DNA from: Halococcus morrhuae DSM 1307
GTDB taxonomy: Archaea; Halobacteriota; Halobacteria; Halobacteriales; Halococcaceae
Assembly: GCF_000336695.1 (NCBI RefSeq)
Contig: NZ_AOMC01000152.1
Coordinates: 121,882-185,881 of the forward strand
Reading direction: 5' to 3'
Length of the DNA: 64,000 bases
Shown here one piece after another: positions 18,239 through 31,788 of the stretch. The first letter of the stretch is position 1; every line of letters begins with the position of its first letter. Below the pieces are notes generated by a model. It did not search any database and was not told where the DNA came from. It was given only the letters and a program-made list of their open reading frames with translations. The position numbers and the translations under genes are program-made.

Positions 18239-19752
18239 TCGAGAAGTGAATGACCAGTCATCGCCGCGGGAACCTCGATCCCGCAGCGTTCGAGCACGGT
18301 CGGTGCGAGATCGGACAGTTCGCCGCCGTCCCGAATGTGCTTCCCGCCGCCGCCGTCGGCGGCGAGGAAGACGATCGGCACGGGGTTCGTCGTGTGCGTC
18401 GTGTCCGGATCGTCGGGCGTACCCATGTCGTCGGCGTTGCCGTGATCGGCGGTCATGAGCACGCCGGCCCCCGCCTCGCGGCAGGTTTCGACCAGTCTGG
18501 CCAGCTGCGTGTCGACGGTCTCGACGGCCTCGACGGCCGCCGCGAAATCGCCCGTGTGGCCCACCATGTCCGCGTTCGCGTAGTTGAGCACGAGCACGTC
18601 CGGGTCCTCCGATTCGATAACGCTGATGGCCGTGTCGGTCACTTCGACGGCGCTCATCGACGGCTGCTGGTCGTAGGTCGGCACGTCGGGGCTCGCGATG
18701 ATCTCCCGGTGCTCGCCGTCGAACTCGACCTCGCGCCCGCCGTTCAGGAAGTAGGTCACGTGGGGGTACTTCTCGGATTCGGCGATTCGCAGTTGGGTCT
18801 TCCCGTGTGCCGCGAGCACCTCACCGAGCGTGTCGGCGGGCTCGTGGGGTGCGAACGCGACCGGGAACAAGAAGGTCTCGTCGTACTCCGTCAGCGTCAC
18901 GAGCTCGACTTCGGGTGGAGTAGTTTCGGCACCCCACTCCGGCCGCGTATCGGTGAGCATGCGGACGAGTTGGCGCGCGCGGTCGGCGCGGAAGTTGAAG
19001 AAGAGGACGCTGTCGCCGTCTCGAACCATGCGTTGTGCTGCGCCCTCGATCAGCGTCGGCTCGACGAACTCGTCGGTGTCGCCGCGCTCGTAGGACTCTT
19101 CGACCGCTTCGACGGCCGTCGGAGCCGTGTGATCGGCCTCGCGCTCGACGATGGCGTCGTAGGCTCGCTTCGTGCGCGCCCAGTTCTCGTCCCGATCCAT
19201 CGCGTAGTAGCGCCCAGAGACGGTGGCCACGTCGCCCGTCCCGCACCGCTCGATCACACCCTCCAGATCCGTGAGATACTCGACGGCGCTTTTGGGGGGT
19301 GTGTCCCGTCCGTCGGTAAAGGCGTGCGTGATCGCCTCGACACCCCGCTCGGCGGCGATCTCGATGAGCGCGTGGAGATGGCGCTGGTCGGAGTGGACGC
19401 CGCCGTCGCTCACCAGTCCCATCAGGTGGACGCGCCCGTCGTTCGCCGCGGCGTGGCCGAACGCCTCCTCGATGGCGTCATTACCACTGAGTTCGCCGTT
19501 CTCGACCGCCCGCGTGATGCGGGTGTAGCTCTGGTCGATGACCCGACCCGCGCCGATCGTGAGATGGCCGACCTCGCTGTTGCCCATCTGTCCCGCTGGG
19601 AGGCCGACCGCCCGCCCCGAGGTGTCGAGGGTGCCGCTCGCGCCGCGGTCGGTGAGATCGTCCATCGTCGGCGTGTCGGCCTCACGAACTGCGTCGAGTC
19701 GGTCGTGATCGCCGAGTCCCCAGCCGTCGAGCACGACGAGTGCCGCCTGCAT
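18235..19752 (-). CDS. gpmI: 2,3-bisphosphoglycerate-independent phosphoglycerate mutase
   Basis: The 505-residue alkaline-phosphatase-superfamily enzyme interconverts 3- and 2-phosphoglycerate. The N-terminal metal aspartate is in VLDGWGLGDHDRLDAV, and the phosphoserine nucleophile lies in GQMGNSEVGHLTIGAGR. The phosphotransferase insert has HAFTDGRDTPPKSA and FFNFRADRARQLVRML. C-terminal metal sites: VLNYANADMVGHTGDF and MTADHGNADDMGTPDD. Length equals the bacterial/haloarchaeal GpmI type, not the short archaeal ApgM. A 49 bp gap separates it from the small gene upstream, so they may share a transcript. Confidence 0.96.
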   Translation of the reverse strand: MQAALVVLDGWGLGDHDRLDAVREADTPTMDDLTDRGASGTLDTSGRAVGLPAGQMGNSEVGHLTIGAGRVIDQSYTRITRAVENGELSGNDAIEEAFGHAAANDGRVHLMGLVSDGGVHSDQRHLHALIEIAAERGVEAITHAFTDGRDTPPKSAVEYLTDLEGVIERCGTGDVATVSGRYYAMDRDENWARTKRAYDAIVEREADHTAPTAVEAVEESYERGDTDEFVEPTLIEGAAQRMVRDGDSVLFFNFRADRARQLVRMLTDTRPEWGAETTPPEVELVTLTEYDETFLFPVAFAPHEPADTLGEVLAAHGKTQLRIAESEKYPHVTYFLNGGREVEFDGEHREIIASPDVPTYDQQPSMSAVEVTDTAISVIESEDPDVLVLNYANADMVGHTGDFAAAVEAVETVDTQLARLVETCREAGAGVLMTADHGNADDMGTPDDPDTTHTTNPVPIVFLAADGGGGKHIRDGGELSDLAPTVLERCGIEVPAAMTGHSLLD

Positions 19753-19801
19753 ACCCCGATTTTCGCCGGCGATGCGTAACTACCCTTCGCACTTGTCGGT
19801 T

Positions 19802-20143
19802 TCATTCGGCCGCCGAATCGGCCTTCTGCATCTCGACGTCCACGTCCGATTCGGCGACACCGACACGGGCGAACTGCGTCCGGAGGTGCTCTTTCGCGCC
19901 ATCGACGGCCTGCTCGCGCGTCTCGAAGCCGTGGGCGACGGGCGACTCGAAGGCGACGTTCACGGTCGAATCGTTGATCTGCTGGCGCTGGCCGCCGGAT
20001 TCGACCTCGTAGAAGGAGTCACAAACCCAGACGTACGGCGCGTCCTCGTCGGGCGCGCCGCTGAAGGCGGGGGCTTCCTCCCCGCGCTCGTAGAGCGTGC
20101 CGGTGAGTGCCGTGCCGCCGGCACGGCCCCGGATCAAGAGCAT
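19802..20143 (-). CDS. Small conserved haloarchaeal protein (DUF7113-like)
   Basis: The 113-residue acidic protein begins MLLIRGRAGGTALTGTLYER and includes PYVWVCDSFYEVESGGQRQQ and a helical FETREQAVDGAKEHLRTQFA. It looks like a compact alpha/beta protein; no motif supports a function. It lies 49 bp upstream of gpmI on the same strand and 87 bp from the divergent UspA gene. Family label is tentative. Confidence 0.65.
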   Translation of the reverse strand: MLLIRGRAGGTALTGTLYERGEEAPAFSGAPDEDAPYVWVCDSFYEVESGGQRQQINDSTVNVAFESPVAHGFETREQAVDGAKEHLRTQFARVGVAESDVDVEMQKADSAAE

Positions 20144-20200
20144 ACTGTCGCTACCCGCCCGGCGACCAAAACCTCGGTGTTCACCGCCCGCGGCGGAGCA

Positions 20201-20206
20201 CTTAAC
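20201..20206 (+). promoter_or_regulatory. TATA box of the UspA gene
   Basis: CTTAAC lies 25-30 bp before the ATG at 20231 in an otherwise G/C-rich spacer, the position expected for a leaderless transcript. Confidence 0.5.
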
Positions 20207-20230
20207 AACTTACCCGTGGTACCATTTCAC

Positions 20231-20665
20231 ATGGAAAAACGGCTGCTCGTCCCGATCGACGGCTCCGAGCAGGCGTGGACCGCGCTCGACCACGCCACGA
20301 CCGAGCATCCTGGGGCAGCACTCACGCTGCTCTACGTCATCAACCCCGTCGGCGGCACCGCCGGCGTGAGCGCGGGCGCACAGATCGCCGACGTGGGCCA
20401 CGGCGAGGAGTGGTACGAGGCCGCGGAACAGCGCGCCGAAGCCCTGTTCGAGCGTGCCCGCGAATGCATCGGCAAGCGCGAGATCGAGACCGAGACGACT
20501 GTCGGTCGGCCCGCCCGCGCCATCGCCGCGTTCGCCGAGGAGAACCCCATCGACGCGATCGTGATGGGGAGCCACGGCCGCGACGGCGTCTCGCGGATCG
20601 TCCTCGGGAGCGTCGCCGAGACCGTCGTCCGGCGCTCGCCGGTACCGGTGACGGTCGTCCGCTGA
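20231..20665 (+). CDS. Universal stress protein, UspA family
   Basis: A 144-residue single-domain UspA protein. It begins KRLLVPIDGSEQAWTALDHA, and the ATP-binding loop is IVMGSHGRDGVSRIVLGSVA, followed by VVRRSPVPVTVVR, matching the G-2x-G-9x-G-S pattern of nucleotide-binding members. Such proteins are small cytoplasmic dimers linked to stress or to partner transporters; the partner here is unknown. A short gap of 45 bp separates it from the converging GCS2-family gene. Confidence 0.9.
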   Translation: MEKRLLVPIDGSEQAWTALDHATTEHPGAALTLLYVINPVGGTAGVSAGAQIADVGHGEEWYEAAEQRAEALFERARECIGKREIETETTVGRPARAIAAFAEENPIDAIVMGSHGRDGVSRIVLGSVAETVVRRSPVPVTVVR

Positions 20666-20710
20666 CTTTCCTGTCTTCCATCGGCGACCGCGAGCCACCC
20701 GTCCGGCTCG

Positions 20711-22234
20711 TCAGTCGGCGAGCCAGTCGGCGAAGCTGCTGTCGCCGATGATCGTCTCGGATTGGCGGTCGATGTACGCCCGCTGCATGCCGTGGACGGC
20801 CGCTTCGAAATCGTCGCCGTCGTCGAGGCGTTCCCTGACCTCGTGGCGCTTCCAGCGCGCTGGCGTCACCTCGTGGCGGGCGCGCTGGCGCAACGGCCAG
20901 AGGTATTTCGCGGCCTCGCTCTCGGAGAGACCGCGCGATTCGAGCCCGTCCTTCGCGTGGGCAAATAGGTCGGAATAGAGTTCGTCGTACGACCGCGTCT
21001 CGCGGCCGTCGTTGGTGATCCAGACGAGATCGGCGTCGAGCCCGTCGTGCATCGCCGCGTAGAAGTTGCCGTGGGCGTCCTGCCAGTCGAGGTTCGCCAC
21101 CGGATGCTCGCGCCGGGTCAGACTCTCCATCAGCCCGGCGAAGATCGCCTGAAAGGCGATGGTGTCTCGCACCGTTGGCTGGCCGCCGATCGGTCGGAAC
21201 TCGATGCGGGCGTTCGCCGAGGACTTGCTCGCACCCTCGAAGACCGGTCGCACCCAGCGCCAGTAGGTGCCGTGTTTCTGGCGGAAGGTGGCGAAGGCGT
21301 CGTCGAACCGGTTCGACTCCTCGATCGGCATCGGCACGATCGTGTCGTCGGCCGCGATGCGATCGACGGCCTCTTCGGCCGAATCGAAGTCGTGCGGGAA
21401 GCGAACCTTTCCGGTGCCGCCGTCGGGGTTGAGAATGGCCTCGAAGACGTGGATGCGGTGGCTCATCCAGCCGTCGTCGAGGATCGCCTCGGGGGCGGCG
21501 TCGTCGTAGAGACTCGGCGGGAAAAACGGCGAGTTGACGCCAAGGGCGAGCAGCGGTCCCGCGATCCGCAGCGCGTAGGTGAAATATTCGGGCAGGTCCG
21601 CGGCGTGGGCGACCTGATAGTGGGGCTGGATCGAGGTGATCAGACTTTCGGGCATCACCGTGTTCGCCGACAACGAGACGTGTGGCGCGTCGACGTTCAT
21701 CCCGACAGCATCCGCGCCGGCGGTGTTGGCCATCGCGTGATAGCGGACCGAGTCGCTCATGTTCGAGGCGATGCGCACCTCGCGGTCGGTGATCGAGCCG
21801 GTGAGATAGTCGCGTGCCTGCTCGCCCTCCGAGGGGATCGTCCACATGCCGTCGCTGACGAGTCGCAGGTCCGCCGATGCGACGCAGTCGAGGGCCGTGC
21901 GGAGGCGGGCGCTGACTTCGGCCTCCTGGGCGGCGAGCCCGTGTGGGTTGAGCGGCTGCGGACTCGTGCGCATCTCGGCGTTGTGCAGCCCGAGCTCCTT
22001 CTCGAACCCGATGTATTCGAGCAGGCGACGTGGCACCCGCGCCAGCGCGCTCGTCTCGCGATCCACCCCATAGAACTCGTATTCGAGCCCGATGATCGCC
22101 TGCGGGTTGTCGAACGTGCCGGCGTCGAGTTCGCGCTTGATCACCTCGGCTTCGTCCTCGGCGCGAGCGTGGAACTCCTCGCCATCGACGGCGAGCACGT
22201 CCTCGACCCGCCCCGCGAGATCCGAGCCAGACAT
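20711..22234 (-). CDS. Glutamate-cysteine ligase (GCS2) family-like protein
   Basis: The 507-residue protein carries the GCS2-type substrate and ATP core: IIGLEYEFYGVDRET (about 45-59), GLHNAEMRTSPQPLNPHGLA, SGMW-like SDGMWTIPSEG, ASNMSDSVRYHAMANTAGAD, VSLSANTVMPESLITSIQPH, and the late IEFRPIGGQPTVRDTIAFQA. It is well over 100 residues longer than haloarchaeal GshA, so it may not be the gamma-glutamylcysteine synthetase of the species and could ligate another amine. The start ATG 22234 is supported by the run of acidic residues that follows. It stands alone. Confidence 0.7.
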   Translation of the reverse strand: MSGSDLAGRVEDVLAVDGEEFHARAEDEAEVIKRELDAGTFDNPQAIIGLEYEFYGVDRETSALARVPRRLLEYIGFEKELGLHNAEMRTSPQPLNPHGLAAQEAEVSARLRTALDCVASADLRLVSDGMWTIPSEGEQARDYLTGSITDREVRIASNMSDSVRYHAMANTAGADAVGMNVDAPHVSLSANTVMPESLITSIQPHYQVAHAADLPEYFTYALRIAGPLLALGVNSPFFPPSLYDDAAPEAILDDGWMSHRIHVFEAILNPDGGTGKVRFPHDFDSAEEAVDRIAADDTIVPMPIEESNRFDDAFATFRQKHGTYWRWVRPVFEGASKSSANARIEFRPIGGQPTVRDTIAFQAIFAGLMESLTRREHPVANLDWQDAHGNFYAAMHDGLDADLVWITNDGRETRSYDELYSDLFAHAKDGLESRGLSESEAAKYLWPLRQRARHEVTPARWKRHEVRERLDDGDDFEAAVHGMQRAYIDRQSETIIGDSSFADWLAD

Positions 22235-22348
22235 GCCTCGCCGTGTGCGAGCGAACGACTTTAACTTCGCGACTGAGGGAAAACGATCGCCCTCGACTAC
22301 TGCCTTCCGACTATCGAGCCGAACCTCGGCTCGAACCGTGTCGACCCG

Positions 22349-22687
22349 TCAGAGCCATTGACCCAGCCACTCGACGTGATCGGCCATCTCCCGGGTGGAG
22401 AGATACGTGTCGATGCGCCTGATTGCCCGGACGAACTCGCCCGGCGATCGGCCCTGGTTGCTGTATCTGATAATTCCGGCGTGTTCCATCTCACGACCCA
22501 ACACGGCGAAATCGTCGTCGTTCGTCAGGATGATTCGTCCCCGCTGGCGACACTCCGCGAGATGTGCTTCGTCGGCGAGCCCTCGTTCGTACTCGTCGCC
22601 CACTGTCTCGACGGCGTAGCCCTCGGCTTCGAGTGCCGTGACGATCGCGCTATCGACGTGTTCGTCGGCGCGAAAGGAGAGACTCAT
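22349..22687 (-). CDS. DUF5615/PIN-like protein, putative toxin component
   Basis: The 112-residue protein has the short PIN-like pattern of DUF5615 (Mut7-C-related): an N-terminal acidic residue in FRADEHVDSAIVTALEAEG, a central ETVGDEYERGLADEAHLAEC, and the catalytic-site-like RGRIILTNDDDFAVLGRE. Such proteins are predicted Mg-dependent RNases and often pair with a DUF433 antitoxin, exactly as here: the DUF433 gene ends 3 bp upstream on the same strand. The role as a toxin is a family prediction, not seen directly. Confidence 0.8.
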   Translation of the reverse strand: MSLSFRADEHVDSAIVTALEAEGYAVETVGDEYERGLADEAHLAECRQRGRIILTNDDDFAVLGREMEHAGIIRYSNQGRSPGEFVRAIRRIDTYLSTREMADHVEWLGQWL

Positions 22688-22690
22688 TCG

Positions 22691-22969
22691 TCACTGCTCG
22701 ATCGTTTCGGGCGCTTTCGACTCGCGGCGCAGCTGTTCGTCGCGCTCGCGTCGGCGCTCGCGCGCGGCGTTCATCTCGTCGATGTGCTCGTAGTAGTACG
22801 CGAGCGCGGCGTACACCTCCGCGAGCGTGATGTCGAGCTGATCGACGACGTGTTCGGGCGTCCGACCGTGATCGAGCACTCGCTCGGCGATGTCGAGCAC
22901 CGCGATCCGACGACCATCGAGGCGAGCCTTCCCGCCGAGCACGCCCTCGGTCTTCACGATCTCGGCCAT
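22691..22969 (-). CDS. DUF433 protein, putative antitoxin
   Basis: The 92-residue protein contains a DUF433 helix-turn-helix core: VLGGKARLDGRRIAVLDIAE, then HGRTPEHVVDQLDITLAEVYAALAYYYEH split here as TPEHVVDQLDITLAEVYAAL and YYYEHIDEMNAA. The C-terminal tail is highly charged (RERRRERDEQLRRESKAPET), a typical flexible toxin-binding segment. The start is set at ATG 22969 rather than the ATG at 22981, because a TTAT-containing box (GCTTATCT) is centred 24-26 bp before 22969, which suits a leaderless mRNA. It precedes the DUF5615 gene by 3 bp. Confidence 0.78.
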   Translation of the reverse strand: MAEIVKTEGVLGGKARLDGRRIAVLDIAERVLDHGRTPEHVVDQLDITLAEVYAALAYYYEHIDEMNAARERRRERDEQLRRESKAPETIEQ

Positions 22970-23030
22970 GTCACCCTTCATCGCTCCCGGGAGATAAGCC
23001 TCCGGGCCCGACGTTCCGTTGGTTCGCCCG

Positions 23031-24131
23031 TTACAGCACGCCCATCTCGGTCAGTCGCTCCGGGAGATACGTGTCGGTGACGAAGTCCAGCCCCCGGGAG
23101 GCGAGCGCCTGCTGTTCGGCCTTCTTCCCGATGTCGAGCTGGAGCTCGATCTGCTCGCGCCAGTAGTCGGTCTGGAAGCGGGGATCGCTGAGCTCGCTTT
23201 CGAGGGCGTTGATATCCGAATCCGCCAGCGGATCGGTCGGGAGATCGTACTCGACGATATCCGTGGGTTGGATCCCGACGAACTTCGCTTCGGGCGTGGC
23301 GAGATAGTCCGAGAGGTGGGCTGACTTGATCGAACCGTAGGCCACCGAACCGTAGATCCGATAGGACCACGGGTCGCCGTCAGTGAACACCACGACGGGG
23401 AGATCGAGCTCGTTGTGGAGGCGTTTGGTGATCCGCCGGGTCGCGCGGGCGGGCTGGCCCTTGAGGTGGACGACGATCGTGCCGTAGTCGTCGTCGAACC
23501 CGTTCTCGACGAGTCTGTCGCGCATCCCACCCGTCTCGACGCAGAGGATGAACTCGGCGTCGTGATCCAGGAACTCGATCGTGTCCGGGTTGTTCGGGAT
23601 CTGGTAGCCACCCTCGCCGACGTCCTTCTGGCAATGGATCTCGCGCTCGCCGCGGCGCGTCTGTTCGCGGAGATAGAGCGGGCCCATCAGCGTGGCCCCC
23701 GACTCCTCCGGGCGCATGTGGAAGTCCTCACGGGTCACCTCCGAGACGATTTCGAGGTCCTCGACGAGCTGGTTCGACTCGTCCTGATCCGAGAACTGTG
23801 CCTCCTCGTTGTCCCAGCTCTCCGAGAGATAGTAGAGCTCACGCAGCGTCGACGAGCGATCCTCGCCGAGCTGGTCGGCGAGGAAGTCGATCGTGTAGAT
23901 CGCCTTGAGGAGCTTGCGCGCGCCGCGAACCGAGTTCGCGCTGCGCGTGCTCGTGCGATCGCCGTAGACCCAGACGTCACTGTTCTCGTCGTACTCGATG
24001 TTGGATTTCGTCCGCGTCGGCAGCTCCATCTCCGGGATCTGGCCGGCGGCGAACTGGTCGTAGAAGTCGGCGGCGAGATCGATGAGTCGCTCGCGTGCCG
24101 AATCGTCGCTGTCGGATCTGTCGGTGCTCAT
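23031..24131 (-). CDS. top6A: DNA topoisomerase VI subunit A
   Basis: The 366-residue Spo11-like subunit makes the double-strand break of Topo VI. The catalytic tyrosine sits in [11 protein letters not shown] (Tyr101 by alignment with Spo11-type enzymes; Tyr100 is adjacent). The Toprim domain carries [19 protein letters not shown] and [20 protein letters not shown], with the metal-binding Glu and DxD residues. The N-terminus is Ser/Asp-rich, as in haloarchaeal homologues. It starts 10 bp after the top6B stop on the same strand, so the two form an operon. Confidence 0.97.
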   Translation of the reverse strand: MSTDRSDSDDSARERLIDLAADFYDQFAAGQIPEMELPTRTKSNIEYDENSDVWVYGDRTSTRSANSVRGARKLLKAIYTIDFLADQLGEDRSSTLRELYYLSESWDNEEAQFSDQDESNQLVEDLEIVSEVTREDFHMRPEESGATLMGPLYLREQTRRGEREIHCQKDVGEGGYQIPNNPDTIEFLDHDAEFILCVETGGMRDRLVENGFDDDYGTIVVHLKGQPARATRRITKRLHNELDLPVVVFTDGDPWSYRIYGSVAYGSIKSAHLSDYLATPEAKFVGIQPTDIVEYDLPTDPLADSDINALESELSDPRFQTDYWREQIELQLDIGKKAEQQALASRGLDFVTDTYLPERLTEMGVL

Positions 24132-24141
24132 TGTTGTGCAG

Positions 24142-28648
<4,507 letters not shown>

Positions 28649-28703
28649 CCGTGTACCGTTCCAGTTCGGGCTGCTCGGAAACGCTTCGCTCTCGCGCTAC
28701 TCA

Positions 28704-28895
28704 CAAAAAGCGACGCCAAGAACACCCGCTCGCTCCCTGCGGTCGCTCGCGATACGGTTGCTGGTGCGGCCGCAACTACTCCGCACAGCACCCCAGAAGC
28801 CCTCGGCCCGCTACGCGGGCCTCGCCCTTCATCCACCAGGAACAGTCCCACAACCACATCGACACGGCCACACCGCAGCCGCACCGCCACAGCGC
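28704..28895 (+). repeat. Dispersed intergenic repeat, copy B (inside gyrBA)
   Basis: The 5' arm CAAAAAGC (28704-28711) and AACACCCGCTCG match copy A. The central block CCGCACAGCACC...GAAGCCCTC (about 28781-28804) is followed by a compact hairpin (GGCCCGC 28805-28811, loop TAC, GCGGGCC 28815-28821) in place of the longer variable section. The conserved end CTCGCCCTTCATCCACCAGG is at 28821-28840, then a CCGCA-rich tail. It is oriented like gyrB. The remaining spacer to 28943 must carry any gyrA-specific promoter. Confidence 0.8.
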
Positions 28896-28943
28896 GGTAG
28901 CCGCGCTGTAACCCCGTTTCAGTATCACCGATAGCTACACCAC

Positions 28944-31382
28944 ATGAGTTCAGACATCCCCCAACCAGGATCGAACGCGGCCGCGAACGTCGATTCGGTC
29001 CGCATCGAAGACGAGATGGAACAGTCGTATATCGACTACGCGATGAGCGTCATCGCCGGGCGCGCGCTGCCCGACGTCCGTGACGGTCTCAAACCCGTCC
29101 ACCGGCGCATCCTCTACGCGATGCACGAGGAGGGCGTCACCAGCGGATCGGGCCATCGGAAGTCCTCCTCGGTCGTGGGCGATACGATGGGTGATTACCA
29201 CCCGCACGGCGATTCGGCGATCTACGACGCGCTCGCCAGGCTGGCCCAGGACTTCTCGATGCGCGCGCCGCTGGTCGACGGGCAGGGTAACTTCGGTTCC
29301 GTCGACGGCGATCCGCCAGCCGCGATGCGCTACACCGAGGCGCGGATGAGCTCCATCGCCGAGAAGTTGCTCTCCGATATCGAGAAGGACACCGTCGATT
29401 TCACGCCGAACTACGACGACCGCCTCGAAGAGCCGGACGTCCTCCCGTCGGCGTTCCCGAACCTGCTCGTCAACGGCTCCTCGGGCATCGCGGTCGGGAT
29501 GAGCACGAACGTCCCGCCGCACAACCTGGGAGAGGTAATCGACGCGACGATCCACCTAATCGAGAACCCCGACTGCACTGTCGAGGATCTGATGGAGCAC
29601 GTGAAGGGGCCGGATTTCCCCACCGGAGCGGAGATCGTCGGCCGCGAGGCGATCCACTCGGCGTACACCACCGGTCGCGGTCGCGTGCGGATGCGCGCGA
29701 GCTACGAGATCGAGGAGATGGGCAATCGTGAGCGCATCGTTATCACCGAACTGCCCTACCAGCAGAACAAGGCCAAACTCGTCGAGCACATCGCCGAGCT
29801 CGTCAACGACGGGACGCTCGACGGCGTGAGCGATCTCCGCGACGAGTCCGACCGCGACGGCATCCGCATCGTCGTCGAACTCAAGCGCGGCGCACTCACG
29901 GACGTCGTCGAGAACCAGCTGCTCGAACACTGCCTCGAAAAGACGTTCGGCGTCATCAATCTCGCGCTGGTCGACGGCGAACCGCAGGTGCTCGATCTGA
30001 AAGAACTCATCAGCCACTACCTGAAGCACCGCCGCGAGGTCGTTCGGCGACGTTCCCAGCACGACCTCGACGAGGCCGAGGAGCGCGCCCACATCCTCTC
30101 CGGGCGGCTGACGGCGCTCGAAAACGCCGACGACGTCGTCGAACTGATCCGCGAGGCCGACGACCGCGACGGGGCCAAGAGCGCTCTCAGGGAGGTCTAC
30201 GAGTTCTCCGAGCGACAGGCCGACCACATCGTCCGGATGCAGTTGGGGAGCCTGACGGCGCTCGAAGCCGAGGAGATCGAAACCGAGTACGAGAACGTCG
30301 AGAGCGAGATCGACCGCCTCGAAACCATCCTCGCGAGCGACGCCGAGCTCGATCGCGTCATCACCGACGAACTGCGCGCGGTCCAGGACGAGTACGCCGA
30401 CGACCGCCGGACGCGGATCGTCGAGGACTACGGCACCGTCACGCACGAGGACCTCATCCCCGACGAGGAGGTCGTCGTCGTGATGACCGAGAACGACTAC
30501 ATCAAGCGGATGCCAGCCGGCCAGTTCGATCCCCAGGGTCGCGGCGGCAAGGGGATCATCGGCACGAAACTGAAGGACGGCGACCGCGTCTCGGCGGTGT
30601 TCCGGGCGAACACTCACGACTACCTCCTCACGTTCACCAACCAAGGCTACGTCTACCGCCTCAAGGTCTACGAGGTGCCCGAGATGGGCCGGACCGCCCG
30701 CGGGAAATCCGCGATCAACCTCGTCGATCTCGACGACGGCGAAGCCATCACCGCCGTCGTGGCGACCGACGACCTCACCGACGAGGAGTGTCTCACGATG
30801 GTCACGCGCGATGGCTACGTCAAGCGGACCTGCGCGAGCGAGTTCGAGAACATCCACTCGGGCGGGCTGATCGCCACCCGACTGGAGGACGGCGACGAAC
30901 TCGTCGACGTCGCAGTCACCGATGACGACGGCGACCTGCTGATCGGCACCCAACGGGGGATGGCGATCCGCTTCCCGAAGGAGGAGGCCCGAGAGATGGG
31001 GCGGAGCGCCCGCGGCGTCAACGGCGTCGATCTCCAGGGTGACGACGCGGTCGCAGGGGTCGTCACCGCCACCGACGACGCCGACCTCCTCACCGTCACC
31101 GAGAACGGCTACGGCAAGCGCACACCGATGAGCGAGTACAGCACCCAGTCACGCTACGGTAAGGGACTGAAGGACATCAAGACGAACGAGCGCAACGGTC
31201 GCGTCACCGCCATCGAGAGCGCGACCGCCGACGACGATCTCGTGGCGATGAGCGACACCGGACAGATCATGCGCACGCCCGTCGGCGATATCTCGACCGT
31301 CGGCCGGAACACGATGGGCGTGACGATCATGGCGCTCGAAGACGGCGACGGTATCGCCTGTATCGACGTGCTCGAAACGTAG
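28944..31382 (+). CDS. gyrA: DNA gyrase subunit A
   Basis: The 812-residue cleavage/rejoining subunit. The breakage-reunion domain opens [20 protein letters not shown] and [17 protein letters not shown]. The catalytic tyrosine is in [18 protein letters not shown], and the quinolone-pocket region is [20 protein letters not shown]. The C-terminal domain has six beta-pinwheel blades, and the GyrA box that wraps DNA is [16 protein letters not shown] (a Q-G-R-G-G-K-G variant), showing a true gyrase, not topo IV. The start ATG 28944 is close to the haloarchaeal norm. The stop is one base from that of the converging next gene. Confidence 0.97.
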   Translation: MSSDIPQPGSNAAANVDSVRIEDEMEQSYIDYAMSVIAGRALPDVRDGLKPVHRRILYAMHEEGVTSGSGHRKSSSVVGDTMGDYHPHGDSAIYDALARLAQDFSMRAPLVDGQGNFGSVDGDPPAAMRYTEARMSSIAEKLLSDIEKDTVDFTPNYDDRLEEPDVLPSAFPNLLVNGSSGIAVGMSTNVPPHNLGEVIDATIHLIENPDCTVEDLMEHVKGPDFPTGAEIVGREAIHSAYTTGRGRVRMRASYEIEEMGNRERIVITELPYQQNKAKLVEHIAELVNDGTLDGVSDLRDESDRDGIRIVVELKRGALTDVVENQLLEHCLEKTFGVINLALVDGEPQVLDLKELISHYLKHRREVVRRRSQHDLDEAEERAHILSGRLTALENADDVVELIREADDRDGAKSALREVYEFSERQADHIVRMQLGSLTALEAEEIETEYENVESEIDRLETILASDAELDRVITDELRAVQDEYADDRRTRIVEDYGTVTHEDLIPDEEVVVVMTENDYIKRMPAGQFDPQGRGGKGIIGTKLKDGDRVSAVFRANTHDYLLTFTNQGYVYRLKVYEVPEMGRTARGKSAINLVDLDDGEAITAVVATDDLTDEECLTMVTRDGYVKRTCASEFENIHSGGLIATRLEDGDELVDVAVTDDDGDLLIGTQRGMAIRFPKEEAREMGRSARGVNGVDLQGDDAVAGVVTATDDADLLTVTENGYGKRTPMSEYSTQSRYGKGLKDIKTNERNGRVTAIESATADDDLVAMSDTGQIMRTPVGDISTVGRNTMGVTIMALEDGDGIACIDVLET

Positions 31383-31383
31383 C

Positions 31384-31788
31384 TCAGACGATCTCGTTGT
31401 CTCGCAGCAGGTCCGCGAGCACGTGTACGAAGAAAACGGATTCGGTGAGTCTCTCGGCCGGACGGCTCACCCGCCGCGCGAGCGCGATCAGCGCGCCGCC
31501 GATGAGGACGTGACTCAGCAGTCGGAGGCTGGCCATCTCGCCCGTTCCCTCGAAGAGGTTTTCTTGATCGACGAACACGCGCTTCGGATCCCGGAGACAG
31601 TCGGTGAGATGGTGCCAGTCGCCGACGCGCAGTCGGGCGAGCACGAAGTGATCGAGATCGATGAGTACGCCGAGTCCCAGACCATACGCCGCGAGCGCTG
31701 CCAGTCGACGGGGCGAGCGCCCGTCGGTGCGTGTGAGAACCCACCCAACGACGGGGATGCTGAGCAGGAAATGCTCTCCGGATTTCAT
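31384..31788 (-). CDS. Integral membrane protein, YdjM-like layout
   Basis: The 134-residue protein has hydrophobic segments near 6-20 (FLLSIPVVGWVLT), 28-48 (LAALAAYGLGLGVLIDLDHF) and 90-106 (LSHVLIGGALIALARR), plus histidine-rich DLDHFVLARL and GDWHHLTDCL segments. This resembles short membrane proteins of the YdjM/metal-dependent hydrolase type, where His/Asp clusters bind metal, but the match is loose. The start overlaps the cysS stop by four bases, implying co-translation with cysS. Function unknown. Confidence 0.55.
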   Translation of the reverse strand: MKSGEHFLLSIPVVGWVLTRTDGRSPRRLAALAAYGLGLGVLIDLDHFVLARLRVGDWHHLTDCLRDPKRVFVDQENLFEGTGEMASLRLLSHVLIGGALIALARRVSRPAERLTESVFFVHVLADLLRDNEIV

